Source: JTS-AC122 sp041742635
GTDB lineage: Bacteria; Planctomycetota; Phycisphaerae; Phycisphaerales; UBA1924
Reading direction: 5' to 3'
NCBI GenBank assembly: GCA_041742635.1
Contig: JBGSIF010000136.1
Location: 22,054 to 86,053 of the forward strand
DNA length: 64,000 bases
Part shown: positions 52,660 through 62,119 of the stretch, in pieces
Numbering within the stretch: the stretch's first letter is position 1
How the letters are laid out: the number at the start of each line of letters is the position of its first letter
Program-made: the position numbers and the translations under genes
The notes under the pieces: model-generated
Database searches by the model: none
Told to the model about the DNA's origin: nothing
Seen by the model: only the letters and a program-made list of their open reading frames with translations

Positions 52660-52683
52660 TTGCAATCCGACCGATTTGCAATC
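52660..52683 (+). repeat. Two direct TTGCAATC repeats
   Basis: TTGCAATC occurs at 52660 and 52676, start to start 16 bases, about 65 bases upstream of the predicted -35 box of the second metalloprotease gene. They could be activator or repressor sites. The rest of the 445-base gap 52533-52977 holds the promoter and hairpin given separately and no gene. Confidence 0.35.
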
Positions 52684-52746
52684 GTTTCCCCGATCTCGGG
52701 CATAGTTGTTATGGCCGAGTGTGTCTGTTTTCGCCCTGAATCAGAC

Positions 52747-52774
52747 TTGTCAACACTTCGTTACCCTGTATATT
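52747..52774 (+). promoter_or_regulatory. Promoter of the second metalloprotease gene
   Basis: TTGTCA at 52747 and TATATT at 52769 with a 16-base spacer ending CCTG, the same hexamers and spacing as at 49579. The leader to ATG 52978 is about 200 bases. Confidence 0.7.
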
Positions 52775-52815
52775 AGAGTTGGGTTTGCATTCGTATCGGT
52801 TCGCGTGTTTGCCGC

Positions 52816-52843
52816 GGGTCCGAACTTCGAGATTCTCGGACCC
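52816..52843 (+). promoter_or_regulatory. Leader hairpin before the second metalloprotease gene
   Basis: GGGTCCGA (52816-52823) pairs perfectly with TCGGACCC (52836-52843) around a 12-base loop, early in the predicted leader. GGGTCCGA recurs once at about 52943, so an alternative pairing is possible. No T-run follows. Confidence 0.45.
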
Positions 52844-52977
52844 AGCCGTCTGACGTGATGCATGAATGTATCCCCATTCGGTAGCCCATTTCAGCGTTTT
52901 TCAGACTTCCGGCGGCTGTGTTCCGTTGCTGGGTCCGATGATTTTTCCGTCTCCTTCTTCTCACTGAGGTACTGTTC

Positions 52978-55371
52978 ATGGCGCAGAAGTCGCACCTTCT
53001 ACTTGCGGCGGGGGCATTCATGGTGTTCAGCGGGGCCAGTGTTGGTTCCGCCTCGGTTGGGGTTGCGATTGCCTTGCATCGCGCCGACCTCTCGCACTTG
53101 CACGAATCCCGCCAACCCAGCCGGACCCCGTCCGATGCGTTGCCCGCGGCGCTTGAGAACGCGCTACGCAAGTATTGCCAGAACGCCGACAACCCTGCCG
53201 CAAAGCGCGAAGAACTGATCGAGAAACTGGTTGTCAGCAACCGGTGCTATTCACGTCAAATGTCGGCGGAGCAATGGCAGCACGCGCTTCAGAATCTCGA
53301 CATGCTCCCCCCGGGGCTGTTCAACGAGCCGGGCGGCCCCCGGTTCTTCACCGCCACCACGGTTTGGACGGGCAACGGGAACGTTGCGGCCGTATCAGGA
53401 CGCGCCCAACCCGTGAACCTCACCGTGAGTTTCCCTGCCGACGGCGTTTCCTGGGACGGCGGCAACAACGTCCTTGACGCGCGCGTCGGGTCGCTCTATG
53501 GAGCATCGAATAAAGACCGTGGGCGTGAGTTCATCCGGCAAGCACTTGGAAACTGGGAGATCAACTCGGGTCTGCGCTACACCGAGGTCGACGACGACGA
53601 CGTCGCGTTCACCACATCGACCACGAACTCCGCGCTCCGCGGCAACATCCGTATCGGCGCGCGCCCGCAAGACGGAACCTTCGGGATCCTCGCCTACAAC
53701 AACTTTCCCTCCAGCGGCGGGGACATGGTGCTCGATGCCGATGAGTTCATCGGCGGTTCGTTCGCCGGGGCCGCCAATAACTATCGCGCGTTCCGTAACA
53801 CCGTCGCGCACGAGCACGGGCACGGCACCGGGTACATTCATTCCGTCCCGTGCAACGACACCAAGTTGATGGAGCCTTCGCTCTCGACCGCGTTCGAGAT
53901 GCTCGAAACCGACGACATCCGCGGCGCGCAGCGTAACTACGGCGACCGCTTCGCCGGGAACAACTCCACCGCGAACGCCCGGAACTTCGGCAACCTCACC
54001 ACCCCGATTCTCAAGTCCATCATCGAGAAGAACCTCTCGACGAACGGCACGGGCGGGTTCAGCAACACCGATGAAGACTGGTTCCGCTTCACCATCGATT
54101 CGGCGCAGAACGTCGTTGTCACGGTCGATCCGACGGGCGGCACCTATCAGAACGGCCAGCAGACCGGCGGGTGCAACGGGACGCTCTCGTCCATCGTCGC
54201 TGATCAGGCGGGCAACCTGAATATCGAACTCCGCGACGCCGCCGGAACGACCGTCCTCCAGACCTCGGCGGTGAGTGCCGCGGGCGTGAACGAAGTACTC
54301 ACTGCCACTGGGCTTGCCGCCGGTACGTACACCGTTCGCGTCTTTGATGTCGGGCCCAACGCGAATCAGACCGTTCAGTTGTACGACTTGACGATCCGTG
54401 TCGGCACGGCCAAAGCACCCCCGACGGCCAGCGCGGGCATCCATAAGCGCGTCCTTGCGGGCACCACCTGCTGGTTCATGGGCAACGTCAACTCGTTTGC
54501 GAATGACACCGGTTCCACCATCACGGCGTATTCATGGGATCTCGACGGGGACGGTACCTTCGAGGTCGCCAACAACGCGACCCCGACCCGCAACTATTCC
54601 TCCAACGGCACCGTCAACGTCACCTTGCGAGTCACCGACAATATGGGTATGACCGCTACCGACACGATCCAAGTCGTGGTCTTCGGTGCCACATGTCCAG
54701 TGGCCTTCAGTCAGCAGCCCGCGCCGCTCACCCGCTGCATTGGCGAGTCTGCAACCTTTACTGTCGCGGCGACGAGTGGCGGCACTCTTTCCTACCAGTG
54801 GCGACGCAACGCCGTCAATATCACCGGGGCGACCTTGCCGTCCGTTACCATCAACCCGGTCCTCGCGGGTAGCAACGGCAACTACGATTGTGTGGTGACT
54901 TCGAGTTGCGGGGGTGTCGAGACCAGTACCGCCGCCGCCCTCACGGTCAATCAGCCTGTTGGGATCACCACGCAGCCCGCTTCGCAAACCGCGATGCCCG
55001 GCGACTCGATCCTCTTCAGCGTCGCGGCGAATGGCGGTGCGCCCATCGCTTACCAGTGGAAGAAGAACAACATCAACGTTCCCGGCGGCAACGGCAGCGC
55101 ACTGCTCCTGCTCAATGTTTCCTCCGCGGACGATGGTACCTATCGCTGCGATGTCACGAACCCATGCGGAACGGTCGCCAGCGAGGACGCCACGCTTGTC
55201 GTCGGTGTCCCTTGCCCGTGCGATTGGAACTCCGACGGCACGCTGTCGAGCCAAGACTTCTTCGACTTCATCGCCGCGTTCTTCAGCGACGCGGGCGATT
55301 TCAATGAAGACGGCAGCACCACCAGCCAGGACTTCTTCGACTTCCTCGCGTGTTTCTTCAGTGGTTGCTGA
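52978..55371 (+). CDS. Secreted matrixin-like metalloprotease with Ig and GC-dockerin domains (paralogue)
   Basis: A 797-residue paralogue of the protein at 49786, colinear over its whole length. It has a hydrophobic signal segment at residues 6-32, the zinc site H278, E279, H282 and H288 in HEHGHGTGYIH and a Met-turn TKLMEP. A PPC-like region, a PKD-like domain (YSWDLDGDGTFEV) and two Ig-like domains (QWRRNAVNITGA, QWKKNNINVPGG) follow, then the EF-hand pair CDWNSDGTLSSQD and DFNEDGSTTSQD with DFFDF cores, ending SGC. It was probably produced by duplication, with the DUF1294 gene now between the copies. ATG 52978 is the natural start. Confidence 0.85.
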   Translation: MAQKSHLLLAAGAFMVFSGASVGSASVGVAIALHRADLSHLHESRQPSRTPSDALPAALENALRKYCQNADNPAAKREELIEKLVVSNRCYSRQMSAEQWQHALQNLDMLPPGLFNEPGGPRFFTATTVWTGNGNVAAVSGRAQPVNLTVSFPADGVSWDGGNNVLDARVGSLYGASNKDRGREFIRQALGNWEINSGLRYTEVDDDDVAFTTSTTNSALRGNIRIGARPQDGTFGILAYNNFPSSGGDMVLDADEFIGGSFAGAANNYRAFRNTVAHEHGHGTGYIHSVPCNDTKLMEPSLSTAFEMLETDDIRGAQRNYGDRFAGNNSTANARNFGNLTTPILKSIIEKNLSTNGTGGFSNTDEDWFRFTIDSAQNVVVTVDPTGGTYQNGQQTGGCNGTLSSIVADQAGNLNIELRDAAGTTVLQTSAVSAAGVNEVLTATGLAAGTYTVRVFDVGPNANQTVQLYDLTIRVGTAKAPPTASAGIHKRVLAGTTCWFMGNVNSFANDTGSTITAYSWDLDGDGTFEVANNATPTRNYSSNGTVNVTLRVTDNMGMTATDTIQVVVFGATCPVAFSQQPAPLTRCIGESATFTVAATSGGTLSYQWRRNAVNITGATLPSVTINPVLAGSNGNYDCVVTSSCGGVETSTAAALTVNQPVGITTQPASQTAMPGDSILFSVAANGGAPIAYQWKKNNINVPGGNGSALLLLNVSSADDGTYRCDVTNPCGTVASEDATLVVGVPCPCDWNSDGTLSSQDFFDFIAAFFSDAGDFNEDGSTTSQDFFDFLACFFSGC

Positions 55372-55417
55372 AGATAGTCATCGGCTCGGAAGTTTGGTGA
55401 GGTATCTGAATTCGACA

Positions 55418-55447
55418 ACGGCCCCGCTCTGTGCGGGGCCGTTTTTT
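55418..55447 (+). terminator. Rho-independent terminator
   Basis: A perfect 10-base stem ACGGCCCCGC / GCGGGGCCGT with a five-base loop is followed by a T-run. It ends the second metalloprotease gene and may also serve the convergent gene at 55466. Confidence 0.9.
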
Positions 55448-55465
55448 CTTGGGTGTCGATTCTAA

Positions 55466-56698
55466 TCAGATGGACTTGCCATCGCGTGGGCGCTCCGGCA
55501 GTTCCCAGCGCAGCACGACCTGCGAGGACATCGGCGGGTACTTCATCAGCATTCGGTAGCCGCGGAACTCGCTGGGTGCTCGACCCAGCCGGTTGTACAC
55601 GGCACTCATGACATCCGAGTAGCGGGGAACAAGCGGAGTCGTGACGACCGGCGGGGAGCCAGCCAGATCGACGATGGGATCAGTGATCGGGAGTTCTAGG
55701 CTGTATTTGACCCGACCGGGCAGATCAGGGGAGGTGTTTGCATCGCCGAGTACGAGCAGTTTCGGCGCGCTCGGCATCGGTACGTCCTTGTGGACGATCA
55801 AATCAAAGACAAGTGTTTCGATCGGCAAGCGAATACCGGTAGCGAACTCACCGAATCGGTCTTTTTCGGTCTGATACATGGTGGCCGACCGGACGATCTC
55901 ACCGAAGTAGCAGTCGAACGAACCCAGGTTCCCGACCGGCCCGCCGGGAAGGATGTATTCGGATTCGCCATCGGAGTGGACCGTTTCGATACGCGGCATG
56001 GAAGCGGAGCAAAACCGGCGCATCAGCCGGGGAACGTCGCCGGGGTCGCTCGAGTCGATTGGCTCGAAGCCAACCGGGCGCGACGAACCATCGTCGTTGG
56101 AACCTTTGAATCGAAAGAGGGACCAACGCACATCGGGACGGAGCCGGCGGAAACCGAGGAATCCGCCGACGAGTGCGATATCAAGTTTGTCGGAGTCGGT
56201 TTTGGAAGGAACAACCACCCCGGTCGTGAGCCTTGCTCGGGCTTGAACACCCCAGATACCGCTGTTCCCCTGAAATGCGAGTTCGCGGCTGTTGACGAGT
56301 TGTGTCGGCGAGCCGAGCAGCCCCATGCTATCAAGAATCAGTTCCAAATGGGCGCGATCACCGGCGTGGAGGGCGATGGTGTCGTCCAAGTGGGAGAGCG
56401 CCGATTGCACGGCGTTGACCGTCGTCGATACGACGCCGCTTTTGTTGAACGCTTCGAGAGCGATGTCGATCCCCGCGTCGCCTGGGAGGTGCTGGATCGA
56501 CGCAAAGGGGTCATTGGCGCCCATGACACGAGAAAGTTTCCAAGCGAGGTTTTTATGGATACCGAATCGACGTGACACGTCCTGCGGGACGCCGGGATCT
56601 GCGCCGGCTTGTGAATAGAGTTCGATCAACGCTCCTCTGAATCGCTGGAGTGCGTCTCGGACGTCGTTTGCAAGTTCTTTAGGTGTATCGAGGACCAT
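55466..56698 (-). CDS. Hypothetical protein with N-terminal helix-turn-helix
   Basis: A 410-residue protein I cannot place in a family. Residues 37-60 (VPQDVSRRFGIHKNLAWKLSRVM, in blocks VSRRFGIHKNLAWK and LSRVM) look like a DNA-binding helix-turn-helix, preceded by a helix DVRDALQRFRGALIELYSQ. The remaining ~340 residues are a mixed alpha/beta domain with no obvious catalytic motif; a second half rich in Pro and Val may be a ligand-binding or interaction module. No membrane segment or signal peptide. It could be a transcriptional regulator with an unusual effector domain. ATG 56698 begins it. Confidence 0.6.
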   Translation of the reverse strand: MVLDTPKELANDVRDALQRFRGALIELYSQAGADPGVPQDVSRRFGIHKNLAWKLSRVMGANDPFASIQHLPGDAGIDIALEAFNKSGVVSTTVNAVQSALSHLDDTIALHAGDRAHLELILDSMGLLGSPTQLVNSRELAFQGNSGIWGVQARARLTTGVVVPSKTDSDKLDIALVGGFLGFRRLRPDVRWSLFRFKGSNDDGSSRPVGFEPIDSSDPGDVPRLMRRFCSASMPRIETVHSDGESEYILPGGPVGNLGSFDCYFGEIVRSATMYQTEKDRFGEFATGIRLPIETLVFDLIVHKDVPMPSAPKLLVLGDANTSPDLPGRVKYSLELPITDPIVDLAGSPPVVTTPLVPRYSDVMSAVYNRLGRAPSEFRGYRMLMKYPPMSSQVVLRWELPERPRDGKSI

Positions 56699-56806
56699 AC
56701 TCGCTCCAGAAACGGGGATCGAGGCGAAGAATCACCGACATTATCCCCAACAATACACCACAATTCGACTTTCGTTTGATTTTTCATATTTTCTCCAGAG
56801 AAATAC

Positions 56807-56834
56807 TTGCAAACAAATCGAGAGGAGTTATTCT
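56807..56834 (+). promoter_or_regulatory. Promoter of the HAF-repeat protein gene
   Basis: TTGCAA at 56807 and TATTCT at 56829 with a 16-base spacer, in an A+T-rich gap. AAGGAGAA sits before the ATG at 56934. The spacing again matches the other secreted-protein promoters. Confidence 0.55.
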
Positions 56835-56933
56835 ACCATACCAATACGCATGGCCGTGCATTCGGCACGCTGTCTGTGTGGGTTTGGGTAGTTTGTCTAG
56901 TTTGCGATCCGCAGGCAACAAGGAGAATCGGAC

Positions 56934-59306
56934 ATGACACGACGCATCACGGCCATTCTGTGTGCAATCGGCGCGGCGTGCGCCCCCGCTCTGGGTCAAC
57001 CGGAGTATGTCACCCTCTTCGGTACTCCATACGACGCGAGCAACGGAGGCAACGTGGTTGTCGGGGGCGGGAGTGGCGGGACGTATCGCTGGGTTCGGAC
57101 TGGGAATACCGCGACCTACACGATTCTCCCCAGCAGCGTGAGCAGTGGACGTGCGCACTGCTCATCTGATGGTTCGGTTGTCATCACCGAAATGATGAAC
57201 GGGACATCAAACCCCAATTTCGCGGCGAATATTTCGTTTGCGGGGCGCTGGACGGAAGCGACGGGAATGGTGAACATGGGTCACTTTATGAACGGTGGGA
57301 TCTCGGGGACGACGGCGCAGACGCCGTTCGATTGTTCAGCGGATGGGAATTTTGCGGTGGGGCTGGGCTACTTCGGCGGTGGGTTGACGAACTTTCGTGG
57401 GTTCCTCGCGGACTTTGGCTCTGGGACGAACATCGACTTGCCTCAAATCGGGAACGACGGATCGCGGGCAAACTGCGTGTCGGACGATGGGTTGGTTGTT
57501 GGTGGGTGGGACCGCAACCCGAACACGGCTGCCGACCGACCGAGCGTGTGGCGGAAGGACACCATGACGGGGTTGTATGTACAGACGATTTTGCCGACCA
57601 CGGGCGATCCGATGACCGAAGCGGGCACGGTCGAGGCGTGCGACGCCGATGGGTCGTATGTCGCGGGTCGATCGCCGGCGCTGAGCGGGCAGATCGTTCG
57701 GTGGGAGTGGGACGGGTCGCAGTACGTGGCGGTGGGTCTTGGGCTGATACCCAAGGGCGCGGCGGTGCCCGCCGCGGCAACGTACAGCACGGTCGAAACG
57801 ACCGGGATCTCGGCGGATGGGAATGTGATCATCGGAACAGTGACATGGCGGCAGAGCATCAACACGTTCCGGCGCGCGATTATGTGGACGCCGGCGACAG
57901 GGACTGTTGACCTGACGGACTACATGGTGTCGCAGGGAATCACTGGCCTAGCGAGCGGCACGGCACTCGTGAACGGGATCGGGTGTTCGTCGGACGGGAC
58001 CGCGATCGTGGGCAGCAACGGGATCGGCGGCACCGGGTGGCTGATTCTTCGCAGCGGCGGAGTTGGGTGCATCCAGCCGACCGAAGTGCCGACGACGAGC
58101 ACGACGGAACTCTCACGTTGCCGGACGTCGGCGATTCTGAACGCCGCGGTTGTCGGGACAGCGCCATTCACGTTTCAATGGCAGCGCAACGGGGTGAATG
58201 TGGCGAACGGAGCGTCCGGCACAGGCTCGACGCTGAGCGGCGCGACGACGAATCGGCTCTCGATCAATACTGCTGACATCGACGACATTGGTGCGTACAC
58301 CTGCGTCGTGACGAACGCCTGCGGGATGCTGACGACGGTCCCGATCGATCTGGCGATGCTTGCGACCACCGCGAACGACACATGCGCAACGGCGGTTGAT
58401 GTGGTTGGGTCGAACGCCGTGCCCTTTGAGATGTGCGGTGCGTATGCGGACACGGGCGGTGCGTCGTGCGCGACGAGTTCGATCGGCGATGTGTGGTACC
58501 GCTATACCTCGACGTACGACGGCGAACTGCGGATCAGCATCTGCGGGACCAACCCGTCGAACACCGTGATCAGCGTGTACGACGGCTGCGGTGGGACGGA
58601 ACTGACCTGCAACAACGATTTCTGCGGCACACAGTCGCAGATCGACCGGTACAACGTCACCACTGGGCAGGTGCTGTATGTCCGGCTCGCCGTTGCGGCG
58701 ACGACGTTCTCCAACGGTGCGGGGACGATCACGTTCTCCCAGCCCCCGGCTCGCCCGGCGAACGACGATTGCGCGAACCCGCAGGTCATTACGTCGGTGG
58801 CCACGGATTTCGATACGTCCGAGTCAACGACCGACGGCACGGCCTCGTGCCGCGCGGGTTCGTTCCGTGACCTGTGGTATACCTACACCACGACCCGCAA
58901 TGCGACGATCGATGTGAACACCTGCGGGTCGCTGTTCAACACCGTGCTCTCGTTGCACGCGTCGTGCGCCGGGCCTGAACTGGCCTGCAACGACAACTCG
59001 AATGTCTTCCCCTGTACGCAGCAAAGCGCGATCAACGATTTCCGCATTCGGTGTGGGCAGACGGTGCTCGTGCGTGTCGCTGGCAACGCGACGGGCGTGC
59101 AGGGCTTCGGGAACATCATCGTCGAGTTCGACCCCAACCAGTGCGTGGGAGATTTCAACAACGACGGCACCATCTCCTCGCAGGATTTCTTCGACTTCCT
59201 GACGGAGTTCTTCGCCGCGGCACCGTGTGCCGACGTGAACAACACACTTGATGTGACCAGCCAGGACTTCTTCGACTTCATCGCATCGTTCTTCGGCGGC
59301 TGCTGA
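56934..59306 (+). CDS. Secreted HAF-repeat protein with Ig, PPC-like and GC-dockerin domains
   Basis: A 790-residue exported protein. The signal peptide (1-21, ending ALG) is followed by a ~360-residue beta-rich region of HAF-type repeats with repeated SADG / SDDG / SSDG turns (FDCSADGNFAVGLG, ISADGNVIIGTV). Then come an Ig-like domain (FQWQRNGVNVANGAS), two PPC-like domains with paired Cys (DVWYRYTSTYDGELRISICG and DLWYTYTTTRNATIDVNTCG), and the EF-hand pair DFNNDGTISSQD and DVNNTLDVTSQD with DFFDF cores, ending GGC. No catalytic motif is seen; it may bind a polymer. The codons are strongly G-ending. ATG 56934 has a strong ribosome site. Confidence 0.8.
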   Translation: MTRRITAILCAIGAACAPALGQPEYVTLFGTPYDASNGGNVVVGGGSGGTYRWVRTGNTATYTILPSSVSSGRAHCSSDGSVVITEMMNGTSNPNFAANISFAGRWTEATGMVNMGHFMNGGISGTTAQTPFDCSADGNFAVGLGYFGGGLTNFRGFLADFGSGTNIDLPQIGNDGSRANCVSDDGLVVGGWDRNPNTAADRPSVWRKDTMTGLYVQTILPTTGDPMTEAGTVEACDADGSYVAGRSPALSGQIVRWEWDGSQYVAVGLGLIPKGAAVPAAATYSTVETTGISADGNVIIGTVTWRQSINTFRRAIMWTPATGTVDLTDYMVSQGITGLASGTALVNGIGCSSDGTAIVGSNGIGGTGWLILRSGGVGCIQPTEVPTTSTTELSRCRTSAILNAAVVGTAPFTFQWQRNGVNVANGASGTGSTLSGATTNRLSINTADIDDIGAYTCVVTNACGMLTTVPIDLAMLATTANDTCATAVDVVGSNAVPFEMCGAYADTGGASCATSSIGDVWYRYTSTYDGELRISICGTNPSNTVISVYDGCGGTELTCNNDFCGTQSQIDRYNVTTGQVLYVRLAVAATTFSNGAGTITFSQPPARPANDDCANPQVITSVATDFDTSESTTDGTASCRAGSFRDLWYTYTTTRNATIDVNTCGSLFNTVLSLHASCAGPELACNDNSNVFPCTQQSAINDFRIRCGQTVLVRVAGNATGVQGFGNIIVEFDPNQCVGDFNNDGTISSQDFFDFLTEFFAAAPCADVNNTLDVTSQDFFDFIASFFGGC

Positions 59307-59351
59307 TCGTTCAGATACATCCGTTCACATCACTGTGAACACACTTTGTGA

Positions 59352-59383
59352 GGGCGACGCCGCGATTGCGGCGTCGCCCTTTT
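59352..59383 (+). terminator. Rho-independent terminator
   Basis: A perfect 12-base stem GGGCGACGCCGC / GCGGCGTCGCCC with a GATT loop and then TTTT. It ends the HAF-repeat gene. Confidence 0.9.
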
Positions 59384-59478
59384 ATTATGGGGAACGGGCT
59401 ATGACTTGGCGCGTTGCGTCCGATTAGTTGAGGCGGAGGTGCGTGTGCAAGGTGAGAAACCTGCACGGCGGGGAGCGA

Positions 59479-60045
59479 TCAGACAACGAGGCCTTTGATC
59501 GCCCCGGTTCGGCGTGATTTCCAGTATCGGGCCAGCCCGTCTTCGATGATCGCGTCGGATGCCTCGGCGGGGAGGATCTCGTCTACCGCAACGTCTTTGT
59601 TCTCAAGGTTCTTATATTCAACAAAGAACTGGCGGAGCATCTTGAAGATGTGCTTCGGGAAATCGCTGGCTTTAAAAAACTCTGAGTAGATCGGATCCTT
59701 GCACAGGACGGCGATCACTTTGTGGTCTGGCTGCCCGTGGTCGATCATGGTCATCAGACCCACGGCCCGTGCATCGCAGATGCACATGGGAGGGATTTCT
59801 TCGGTGCAGTAGACCAAGACATCGAGGGGATCGTCGTCCTCACCAAGGGTCTGAGGGATGAACCCGTAGTTGGCGGGGTAGTGGACGGCGGAAGAAAGCA
59901 CCCGATCGAGCCGGAGGAGGCCGGAACCCTTGTCGAGTTCGTACTTATTGCTGGACCCTTTGGGGATCTCGATGACGGCTTTGAAGGTGCGGGGGAGTTC
60001 CTCACCTTCAACGCCGGGGGTGACGTCGTGCCATGGGTGGACCAT
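59479..60045 (-). CDS. ppa: Inorganic pyrophosphatase
   Basis: A 188-residue family I soluble pyrophosphatase that hydrolyses PPi to two phosphates. Conserved active-site blocks are EIPKGSSNKYE, HYPANYGFIPQT and EDDDPLDVLV (the Asp cluster that binds Mg), then DARAVGLMTMID. The start is uncertain: ATG 60045 (MVHPWHDV) fits the family best; ATG 60072 and 60111 add an N-terminal extension of up to 22 residues, and none has a clear ribosome site. The chosen start leaves 221 bases to the next gene. Confidence 0.95.
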   Translation of the reverse strand: MVHPWHDVTPGVEGEELPRTFKAVIEIPKGSSNKYELDKGSGLLRLDRVLSSAVHYPANYGFIPQTLGEDDDPLDVLVYCTEEIPPMCICDARAVGLMTMIDHGQPDHKVIAVLCKDPIYSEFFKASDFPKHIFKMLRQFFVEYKNLENKDVAVDEILPAEASDAIIEDGLARYWKSRRTGAIKGLVV

Positions 60046-60266
60046 GGCGGGAGGATACGCCGATCGTGCCATCGGGTAAAAAATGAGCGGAGAATCTGAA
60101 AAAGGAGACATGCGGAGTACGCCGCGGATTATTCGGTTGTTGAGGAGTCGGTGTAATCTGTACGTGTAGAGGAGAGTAGAAAAGGAAGAGGTGGGCGGGG
60201 CGGTTGAGCCACGAGTATCGAACGAATCGTGTCGAATCCGTATGAGAGATCGGGCCGAACGCTGAG

Positions 60267-61988
60267 TTATATACCGAGTTCACCCCAACGCTGGGTGACG
60301 CGGTCTTTGATTGCTTGGTTCATTGTTAGGATGGGGGGCCAGGAGCGGACGGGGTTGCCGCCGACTTCTTCGCCAGGGATTTTGCGTGTGGCGTCGAAGC
60401 CGATCTTGCCGCCTGAGCCTAGTCGTGCAGCGGCGTGGTCGAGGATGTCGAGCGGGCCTTGCGTGATCTCGATATCCCGTGCGGGGTCCACGTTCGCGGC
60501 GAGGTGGAAGAGCACGGCGTCCTGATCGTGAACATCCACGTCGTGATCGACGACAACGATCATCTTCGTCCAAGCCATTTGCCCAGCGCCCCAGATCGAG
60601 TGCATCACGCGGCGTGCCTGGAGGGGGTATTCCTTTTTGATTTTGACGAAGACGCATGAATGAAAGACGCCGAACATGGGTAGGTCGTAGTCGATAATGT
60701 CGGGGATGAGCGTGCGGAGGAGCGGGAGGAAGAGCCGCTCGGTGGCCTTGCCCATGAAGTAGTCTTCTTGTGGGGGAAGGCCGACGATGGTGGAGGGGTA
60801 GATGGGGTTGCGCCGATGGGTGATGGCGGTGACGGTGAAGAGGGGGTAGCGGTCGGGGAGGGAATAGAAGCCGGTGTGGTCGCCGAATGGGCCTTCGAAG
60901 ACAGCGCCAAGGCCGGGCTTCACTGAGTCGGGCGGGACGCCCGGTCCACTGTGGTGGGCGGATCGAGGATCGAAGCCGATCAGCCCGGCGTCGTTGCTGA
61001 CGTAGCCTTCGATGACGATCTCGGAGTTGGCGGGTACGTCGATGGGGACGGTTTTGCACGGGACGAGGGGGATGCCGCCGCGGTTGAGGAAGCCGGCGAG
61101 GAGGAGTTCGCTGATGCCTGGGGGCATCGGAGCGGTGGCGGCGTAAGGGAGGACGCTCTCGCCGCCGAGCGCGACGGCGACAGGCATGGGCTGGCCTTTG
61201 GATTTCCATGATCGCCAGTGGCGAGCGCCGTCGTGGTGCATGTGCCAGTGCATGGCGAGGGTCTTTTTGCCGAGGAGTTGGACGCGGTACATGCCGATGT
61301 TTCGGCTGGGGGGCGTGGGATTGCCGAGGTCGTCGGCATGGATGGTGTGGATGGTGCCGAGGGTGATATAGCGTCCACGTGAGGTACGTTCCCAGTCGGG
61401 GCCGGAGCCGAGGCCGGGGACGGCGTCGTTGACGTTCGCGGGGTAGCCGAGGGAGGCGAAGTCGCCGTCGTGCGGCCAACAGCGCAGGAGTGGGAGGCGT
61501 GTGAGGTCGATCTGGTCGTCGGTGAGGACGACGTCTTGGCAAGGGCCTGAACGGACTTTCTTAGGCGGGATCTTGGCGAGTTCGAGGAGTTCGGGGAGTT
61601 TCTGGAGTTTGGCGAGGAAGGTGGGGGGGGGCTCGGGCTTGACGAGATGGCCGATTTTGGCGGCGAGTGCTTCGAGGCCGCCGGGGGTGTGGCCCGACGG
61701 ATCGCACCCGAGCGCCATTTCCATTCGGTGATAGGAGCCGAACTGATTGATAAGCACAGGGATGTCGGAACCTTCGACGTTTTCGAAGAGGAGGGCGTGT
61801 CCGCCGAGATGATGATGGCGGACGTCGGTGCGGCGTGTCGGCTCGTTGGGGAGGTTCGGCGCGGCGGATTTGCTCACGCGGTCGGTGATCTCGGTGATTT
61901 CGAGGACGGGAGAGACGCGGGCGGAGATGCGCCGCAGTTCGCCGGCGCGATCCAAGGCCGAGATGAAGTCGGATGTGCTGTCGTACAT
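60267..61988 (-). CDS. UbiD family decarboxylase
   Basis: A 573-residue prenylated-FMN-dependent decarboxylase-type protein. It has the family blocks LINQFGSYHRMEMALG, RYITLGTIHTIHADD, AMHWHMHHDGARHW and GPFGDHTGFYSLPDRYPLF, and the conserved acid/Arg residues E-x-D-H of the active site. UbiD members decarboxylate aromatic or unsaturated acids, for example in ubiquinone or menaquinone synthesis. No UbiX gene is adjacent. ATG 61988 leaves a 131-base divergent gap to the methyltransferase gene, preferred over an earlier start at 62012. Confidence 0.85.
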   Translation of the reverse strand: MYDSTSDFISALDRAGELRRISARVSPVLEITEITDRVSKSAAPNLPNEPTRRTDVRHHHLGGHALLFENVEGSDIPVLINQFGSYHRMEMALGCDPSGHTPGGLEALAAKIGHLVKPEPPPTFLAKLQKLPELLELAKIPPKKVRSGPCQDVVLTDDQIDLTRLPLLRCWPHDGDFASLGYPANVNDAVPGLGSGPDWERTSRGRYITLGTIHTIHADDLGNPTPPSRNIGMYRVQLLGKKTLAMHWHMHHDGARHWRSWKSKGQPMPVAVALGGESVLPYAATAPMPPGISELLLAGFLNRGGIPLVPCKTVPIDVPANSEIVIEGYVSNDAGLIGFDPRSAHHSGPGVPPDSVKPGLGAVFEGPFGDHTGFYSLPDRYPLFTVTAITHRRNPIYPSTIVGLPPQEDYFMGKATERLFLPLLRTLIPDIIDYDLPMFGVFHSCVFVKIKKEYPLQARRVMHSIWGAGQMAWTKMIVVVDHDVDVHDQDAVLFHLAANVDPARDIEITQGPLDILDHAAARLGSGGKIGFDATRKIPGEEVGGNPVRSWPPILTMNQAIKDRVTQRWGELGI

Positions 61989-62119
61989 TGTGAGAGCGTA
62001 TGTCAACACCAACCGAGCATCCCGATCTCGTCCTGCGAGTACCCAACACGCACACCTCTTGCGCTTCTGCGTTTTCTACTCAAGTGAGTCTGCACGATGG
62101 CACGTCGCCAGCACCGCCG

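Noticed and set aside
60280..61542. 420-codon Arg/Pro/His-rich frame
   Set aside because: Same strand, other frame of the UbiD gene; composition is that of an out-of-frame high-GC reading.
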